In this document: piece by piece, positions 60,056-64,000 of the stretch | How positions within the stretch are numbered: position 1 is the first letter of the stretch | Layout: each line of letters opens with the position of its first letter | Position numbers and translations under genes: made by a program | Source of the DNA: Ophioderma brevispina | Taxonomy: Eukaryota; Echinodermata; Ophiuroidea; Amphilepidida; Ophiodermatidae | DNA length: 64,000 nt | Direction: 5' to 3' | Assembly (NCBI GenBank): GCA_023653785.1 | Contig: JAMKCH010051437.1 | Span: 62,001-126,000 of the forward strand | The notes under the pieces: model-generated | Told to the model about the DNA's origin: nothing | What the model saw: only the letters and a program-made list of their open reading frames with translations | The model's database searches: none

Positions 60056-60247
60056 ATTTATTAATCATTCCCAGGAGATAGCCAGCACACACAGGTGTTG
60101 AAAAAAAACCCCGACCTCTGTATAACTAGAACGGTACTATTCCAACTGAGCTATCAAGACTGGGTTGGTAGAGAAGCGATAGATATCATCTATAGGTGTT
60201 AGGTCCGAAAGGTGTCCATCGCTGTCCTAGCGGATAGCATCAGAAAA
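60056..60247 (-). mobile_element. tRNA-Thr-like SINE, copy 2 (B box deleted)
   Basis: On the minus strand, TAGCTCAGTTGG is a perfect A box, followed by ACCGTTCTAGTTATACAG (anticodon AGT position kept). The T arm with the B box is missing: GAGGTCGGGG runs straight into T8. Flanks match copy 1: GGTTGGTAGAGAAGCGATAG, ATCTATAGGTGTTAGGTCC, CCTAGCGGATAGCATCAGAA on one side and GGAGATAGCCAGCACACACA on the other. Confidence 0.8.
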
Positions 60248-60318
60248 TTATATTTACATATATGATTTATATTTGTTTTGAGATCTTAACTACTTAGTTC
60301 TCCAGGTAGACAAGGATG

Positions 60319-60375
60319 GGTATTTTATTAATCTTTCCCTGGAGATAGCCAGCGCACACAAATGTTGAAAGAAAG
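60319..60375 (-). mobile_element. SINE tail fragment, copy 3
   Basis: ATTAATCTTTCCCTGGAGAT, AGCCAGCGCACACAAATGTT and GAAAGAAAGAAAAAAC repeat the tail of the two SINE copies. It lies 70 bp beyond copy 2, so two copies inserted close together or part of one was duplicated. Confidence 0.65.
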
Positions 60376-61730
60376 AAAAAACAAATATAAATTGTATATG
60401 TAAATTTGTCACACAATCTGGGTGGGTAAAAACTGTTAATTTCTCATGTTAAGTACATTTATTTACAAAGTAGGATTAACATGTTGCAACTTAATTTTAA
60501 TCCTGTGATGAAACAATTGTAGGCCTACTTTCTCTCCCCCCCACACATTGCAAGTTAAAACTATCCATTTATTATTGTATGCTTCAAATCTTGGCTGTCT
60601 GCTTCTAGTGTGTGCGGTCATTGTTATGATAGCTTACATGTTATCTAGCATTTGGTGTTACAGGTGGAATTGTTACAATCTCTTGTTGGTTGTGATTGTG
60701 TTTGTTGCCTATTTTAATCCTGTTTTATTGCTTTGGAAACTTTGTTGTGCTGTTTTGATTGAGTTTTTCTGCTTATGAAGCAGGGGCAAAAACCTCCAGA
60801 CAAATAATAACACACTATTCCTGGTTTGATTTTTAAATGTCGAGTCACAATTACCACTGTTCATTTCTCTTGAGTTTGGTCCAAACTATTGATACAGCTG
60901 TTGTGTCCACATGTGGGAGTGAGTTTTTGGAAAGGGAGATTATGCTGTTTTACATTATAGGCTCATTCTGTCTGGCAAGGTTTCCCATATTCTACAATGA
61001 TAAATAGTATTATGTGCTCTTGGCACTGAGTGCGAGCTGTTTTAGACAATTACTAGCATATACATGTATGCATGGCCACAATGCTTCGAAATGAGGGTCA
61101 AGAATTAGGGTAAAACTTCTAAATTTTGACTTCTATTGTTGGAAAAAATAAAGAGAAAACTTCCTATGACACTCCTGATATATTCCTTACCTGATGCCTG
61201 TGCAAATTAATGTGTAGATGCATGCAACGTTCATTTCATTTGACACCAAATTTACCCCTCGATGAGTTTTCATTATAAATGATGGAAAGGTGCACAAGGG
61301 TATAGGCAGAATATTTTGTCAATAAAGCATGCAAAACAATTTTAAAGTGCACCCGTTTCACCACATCATGTCTAAGACACCAAACAAAATGAACGAAACA
61401 CATTTTTTAGCGGGCAATGTATTATTTATTGTAGCCATTAGAAATCAAATTGGATGGAATTTTTTTCCATGTATCACTCTTTCTGCCCATTTTCTTTGGC
61501 CAAATATTAAATCTGGAGTTTAAAATGTTTATTGCTTCCATTTTCTTTTGTTCCCCTCCTTCATACTCTTATTTCCTCCTTCCTCAGTGTGTTTTAGCAT
61601 TTACTGTTACATCAAAAAACATTTTAATCAGTAGATCAACTTAAGGAGGGTTGGTGGTCTTCAGACCTGAACTTGGAGATTAATTTACTCAATCCTGGAT
61701 GATGACATGTTCATGTCATATACCATATTA
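60376..61730. other. Gene-free sequence
   Basis: A 76-codon plus frame at 60,548-60,778 is very hydrophobic (Leu, Val, Cys, Trp rich), but the flanks show no coding character and no homologue is recognised. A small dyad TGACATG-TT-CATGTCA lies at about 61,704-61,719. Confidence 0.4.
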
Positions 61731-61819
61731 TATACCTCGTATATAGATCCCTGTCATCTGATTGGTTAAAAGTGGAGGCATAAATTCAACTAGCTTCAAG
61801 AATTGAACCAAAAATGAAC

Positions 61820-61900
61820 TATGCCCTGGGAAGAGCAGACATAGTTCATTAACTATGCCCGGGACACCTCTTCCCGGCGTAAAAGACTGTCGTACGAACT
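61820..61900. repeat. AACTATGCCC hairpin block
   Basis: GAACTATGCCCTGGGAAGAG is followed by CAGACATAGTTC, which pairs with its start, and then by a second copy, TTAACTATGCCCGGGACACC and TCTTCCCGGCG. CTATGCCCC recurs in the foldback at 63,703. Confidence 0.6.
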
Positions 61901-62024
61901 ATTCATCCGTATTATGAGTGTACATATTAAAGCTGGTGTAAGAGATGAATGTAAGCAGACCGTTGTATTCAGGCCCCTGATCACATTTTGTTTACTCGTA
62001 CTGTGCTTGTGCTAAAGCAAGGAA

Positions 62025-62390
62025 ATGGCTGAATCGCAGCATCAGCATTCATGCTTTGAGCTTGTAGATGAAGATCTGAAAGGAATCAGAGGTGCAGTTC
62101 ATAGGGCTAATACCAAACGGCAGGTAAAATACACCGTGAAGATATTCGAGGATTATAATTTGACACCAATAACGGCCATCTGCAGGCCGTGTAAAAGTTG
62201 CCGAATTCGGAGTTGTATGCATCTTGCCGACAAAAACATGGCAAGAAGTCGATTACGGCGATCCGTTTTGGACTCCAACATCACTTCCTCAACACAAGAA
62301 AGGTTGATTGCTAATTATTCACAAGTTTTGGACCCTAAGTTACACAAATTGTTAAACCATGCATGCAATGCCATGCCTGCCCTTATATAA
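62025..62390 (+). CDS. Possible Crypton/DUF3504-like N-terminal fragment, 121 codons
   Basis: Starts at ATGGCTGAATCG in a good context (AAGGAAATGG). Residues about 15-48 (DEDLKGIRGAVHRANTKRQV then KYTVKIFEDY) resemble the N-terminal region of Crypton-type tyrosine recombinases and their domesticated relatives, which begin a helical DNA-binding part with an NTK..T...K.F..(W/Y) pattern. That assignment is from memory and uncertain. After residue 50 the translation has a CRPCKSCRIRSC cluster and nothing that extends the domain. No catalytic region (R...HxxR...Y) follows. The frame ends at 62,390, just where the LINE fragment begins, so it may have been cut by that insertion. The stretch may also be a first exon of a host gene. 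Confidence 0.35.
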   Translation: MAESQHQHSCFELVDEDLKGIRGAVHRANTKRQVKYTVKIFEDYNLTPITAICRPCKSCRIRSCMHLADKNMARSRLRRSVLDSNITSSTQERLIANYSQVLDPKLHKLLNHACNAMPALI

Positions 62391-62394
62391 AGAG

Positions 62395-63565
62395 GCCTGT
62401 ACTGTTTCAATCTCTTTCAGTAACAGAAACATACAGCGGGGGTAAGCAATGGTGTCTTATCTGCCAAACATGTCATGGACTATGGACTGCCACAGGGCTC
62501 AACTGTTGGCCCGTTGTCATTTTTCTTATGTTCTGTTTACCAGCCCAATTGGAAGAATTATCAACTGACATGGCTTATCATACCACTTGTATGCAGACGA
62601 CATCCAGTTATATATCACCTTTGATCCCACTGACTCTACATCAATTCAGTCAGCTCTCTCCACACTTAACATTGTATCAGTGACATTAACATTGGATGAC
62701 GAGCAACATGCTTTTAAGTTAAACAATGACAAAACTGAGTTTTTCTTTGCCATATCCCCTCACAACAAATGTCTTATGCCACCTGTCTCGCTGCAAGTTG
62801 GATCGGACACAATTCATCCGGCTGAGACCGTCCGCAATTTTGTTTTCATCTTTGATACGCACATGACAATGTCAGCGCACATTTCATCTCTTTGTAGCAA
62901 CCTTACCTTTCATCTAAGAAACATATCTCGCATCCGCCGTTATTTGGACTTTGACAACTGCAACCATGTTATTCGCTCATTAGTGCTTTCCAGAATGGAT
63001 TATGGAAATGCCCTTCTTATGGGTTCATATAGCAAAAATATCGCTAGACTTCAACGTCTCCAGAACTGGTCAGCCAAACTCATTTTCTGTGCCAAAAAAT
63101 TTGACCATGCAAGCCATTTTCTGAAAGAGTTGCACTGGCTGCCAATCAGGGAGCGGATCCAATATAAGATCATGTTATACGTCTTTAAATGTATAAATGG
63201 ATCTGCACCTGAGTACATTTCATCTCTTCTGTCCAAACGCTGTCCAGTTCGTGAGGGTTTACGTCGTTCTTCTGATACCACTCACCTTGTAGAACACAAA
63301 AATTCACAGTCGCACACTTATATCTGCATCTGAGAAGACATTGTACTTCATGGCTCCATTACTATGGAACAAACTGCCAATTTCCATCCGCTCAGTTACA
63401 TCTATTTCCATGTTTAAGAAGCATCTCAAATCTCATCTGTTTAACAATTGATCTTTGTATTTACCATTTGTATTTTTGCTTTCTTTTTCGTGTATGTTGT
63501 TTGCTTTTCATGCGCTGTGATCTTGTAGAAATGGTGCTATATAAAAGCCGTATGTATGTCTGTGT
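62395..63565 (+). mobile_element. 5'-truncated CR1/L2-type non-LTR retrotransposon
   Basis: Contains the C-terminal half of a reverse transcriptase and the tail of ORF2. The 3' end TGGTGCTATATAAAAGC followed by TATGTATGT is the kind of end seen in CR1/L2/Rex1 elements (GCGCTATATAAA plus short tandem repeats). Only about 1.2 kb of a usual 3-5 kb element remains, which is typical of incomplete reverse transcription. A target duplication could not be identified. Confidence 0.85.
62398..63451 (+). pseudogene. Reverse transcriptase ORF2 remnant (RT motifs 4-5 to C terminus)
   Basis: The first recognisable words are NGVLSAKHVMDYGLPQGS at about 62,440-62,495 (the usual GxPQGS motif). A frame change follows near 62,540, then a stop codon in PIGRIIN*HGLSYH. 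Next come the catalytic YADDIQLY at 62,590 and NDKTEFF (62,725). The region after the catalytic domain follows: RMDYGNALL, LQRLQNWSAKLIFCAKKFDH, ELHWLPIRERIQYKIM and INGSAPEYISSLL. This order is typical of CR1/L2/Rex1 ORF2 proteins. A second frame change near 63,290-63,330 leads to FMAPLLWNKLPISIRS and ends at 63,451 in HLKSHLFNN. The catalytic YADD is intact, but at least two frame changes and one stop make it non-functional. The longest uninterrupted piece is 248 codons (62,587-63,333). Confidence 0.9.
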
Positions 63566-63633
63566 TAGCATCCTGGCTTAGAATGTTCTTTTAACCAATC
63601 AGATGCCAAGAATCTATATATTCGGTATATAAA

Positions 63634-63798
63634 ACAAATATTGACTGCTTTTATTCGGAGCATGGTTGAAACTATAGGCCCAAGGTGATCTCGAAAACCA
63701 TACTATGCCCCTCGGCTTACGCCTCGGGGCAGAGTATGGTTTCGAGATCACCTTGGGCCTATAGTTTCAACCATGCCCCTCATAGCAGTCAATATTTG
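63634..63798. repeat. 165-bp foldback
   Basis: The inner arms 63,661-63,711 and 63,726-63,775 pair over about 50 bp with one mismatch and one indel (CATGGTTGAAACTATAGGCC against GGCCTATAGTTTCAACCATG). Outer arms CAAATATTGACTGCT and AGCAGTCAATATTTG (63,634-63,648; 63,784-63,798) are exact complements. The loop holds CGGCTTACGCC. The low divergence between the arms indicates a recent origin or gene conversion. The outer borders may be AACCAATCAGATG (63,593) and CTTCTGATTGG (63,870). Confidence 0.9.
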
Positions 63799-63846
63799 TA
63801 TATTAAGCCCCTATTGAAAGGTTTTGAAAAATGTATAATTGTTCTG

Positions 63847-63860
63847 GTTGCCATGGTAAC
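63847..63860 (+). promoter_or_regulatory. RFX X-box match
   Basis: GTTGCCATGGTAAC is a full palindromic match to the X-box bound by RFX transcription factors (GTNRCC, AT, GGYAAC). It lies inside the possible foldback element rather than before a visible gene, so function is unproven. Confidence 0.5.
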
Positions 63861-63886
63861 CACATTGGGCTTCTGATTGGATGAAT

Positions 63887-64000
63887 TCTTAAATGATAAC
63901 TAAAAACAAAAAAATGCAATTGGTACCAAACTTGGGTGGTATGTAGGATGAAAATACGTAGGGCACTATGACCTGAATTGTTTATATATTTGGGGGTCCA
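63887..64000. other. Gene-free sequence to the window edge
   Basis: TTGGTACCAAACTTGGGTGG resembles words at 38,830 and 57,745 in the DR1 elements (CCAAACTTGGGT) and may be the start of another copy cut by the window edge. Confidence 0.35.

Larger units (their letters stand above)
61731..63629. mobile_element. Interval bounded by 42-bp inverted repeats
   Basis: 61,731-61,772 (ending CATCTGATTGGTTAAAAG) and 63,588-63,629 (starting CTTTTAACCAATCAGATG) are inverted complements at 36 of 42 positions. They enclose the Crypton-like frame and the LINE fragment. They may be the ends of one 1.9 kb composite element. Alternatively they may be facing ends of two separate elements: the same word reappears as CTTCTGATTGGATG at 63,870, which would make 63,590-63,886 an element of its own. 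Confidence 0.5.

Noticed and set aside
60548..60778. Small hydrophobic membrane protein
   Set aside because: Strong hydrophobicity follows from T-rich DNA read in this frame; no supporting homology, splice signals or neighbours.
62587..63333. An intact reverse transcriptase gene
   Set aside because: The 248-codon frame starts only at the YADD motif. Upstream RT motifs lie in other frames with a stop between, and the C terminus needs another frame change.
1..64000. CRISPR array, toxin-antitoxin, phage or bacterial operon
   Set aside because: Tandem repeats here are either microsatellites or long degenerate units without spacers, and there is no prokaryotic gene packing.

Overview
The window looks like non-coding nuclear DNA from an animal, most likely a marine invertebrate. 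Reasons: it is AT-rich; it has no operon-like packing and no bacterial-type gene; it carries many microsatellites; and it holds diverged tRNA-derived SINEs, a CR1/L2-type LINE fragment and many short inverted-repeat (MITE-like) elements. The core of the SINE at 14.7 kb and the frequent word ACATGTA resemble what I remember from echinoderm, amphioxus and mollusc genomes. I cannot name the species. I found no convincing host gene, no functional tRNA or rRNA gene, no CRISPR array and no operon. Apart from the LINE remnant, no open frame exceeds about 145 codons. The window is best read as intergenic or deep intronic sequence built largely from decayed repeats.

Layout. 0-5 kb: a dispersed repeat (family R1, three copies), two degenerate tandem arrays (periods about 190 and 160 bp) and long G runs. 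5-12 kb: a 26-bp-stem hairpin at 8.26 kb, a repeat (R2), an AGGTCA-rich repeat, a 0.69 kb element made of short CAATAG/CAGCAAT subrepeats, and a hAT-like MITE with its target duplication (11,301-11,578). 13.9-20.3 kb: two copies of a TTAA-flanked MITE (family A), a SINE, a 1.2 kb array with TGACCTTTGACC motifs and another TTAA-flanked MITE (family C). 21.5 kb: a long foldback. 24.7 kb: a tandem duplication. 25.6 kb: a CpG-rich patch. 27.4-28.2 kb: R1 next to a CTAG-flanked MITE. 30-36 kb: R3, a 122-bp hAT-like MITE with a perfect 8-bp duplication, and GAGTGA/TCACTC palindromes. 37.8 kb: an unexplained GC-rich open frame. 38.7 and 57.4 kb: two copies of an element carrying DR1 nuclear-receptor motifs. 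44.6 kb: a third family A copy. 47.5 kb: a fourth TTAA MITE (family D). 48.4 and 60.1 kb: a tRNA-Thr-like SINE. 51.2-51.7 kb: a second CpG-rich patch. 61.7-63.9 kb: a composite of a possible Crypton-like first exon, a 5'-truncated CR1/L2-type LINE, inverted repeats and a 165-bp foldback with a perfect RFX X-box beside it.

No genes here can be shown to work together. The best-supported message is mobile-element biology: several families of small TTAA-, CTAG- or 8-bp-flanked elements, one family that spreads DR1-type motifs, and a nested structure at the right end. No undescribed protein-based system was found.
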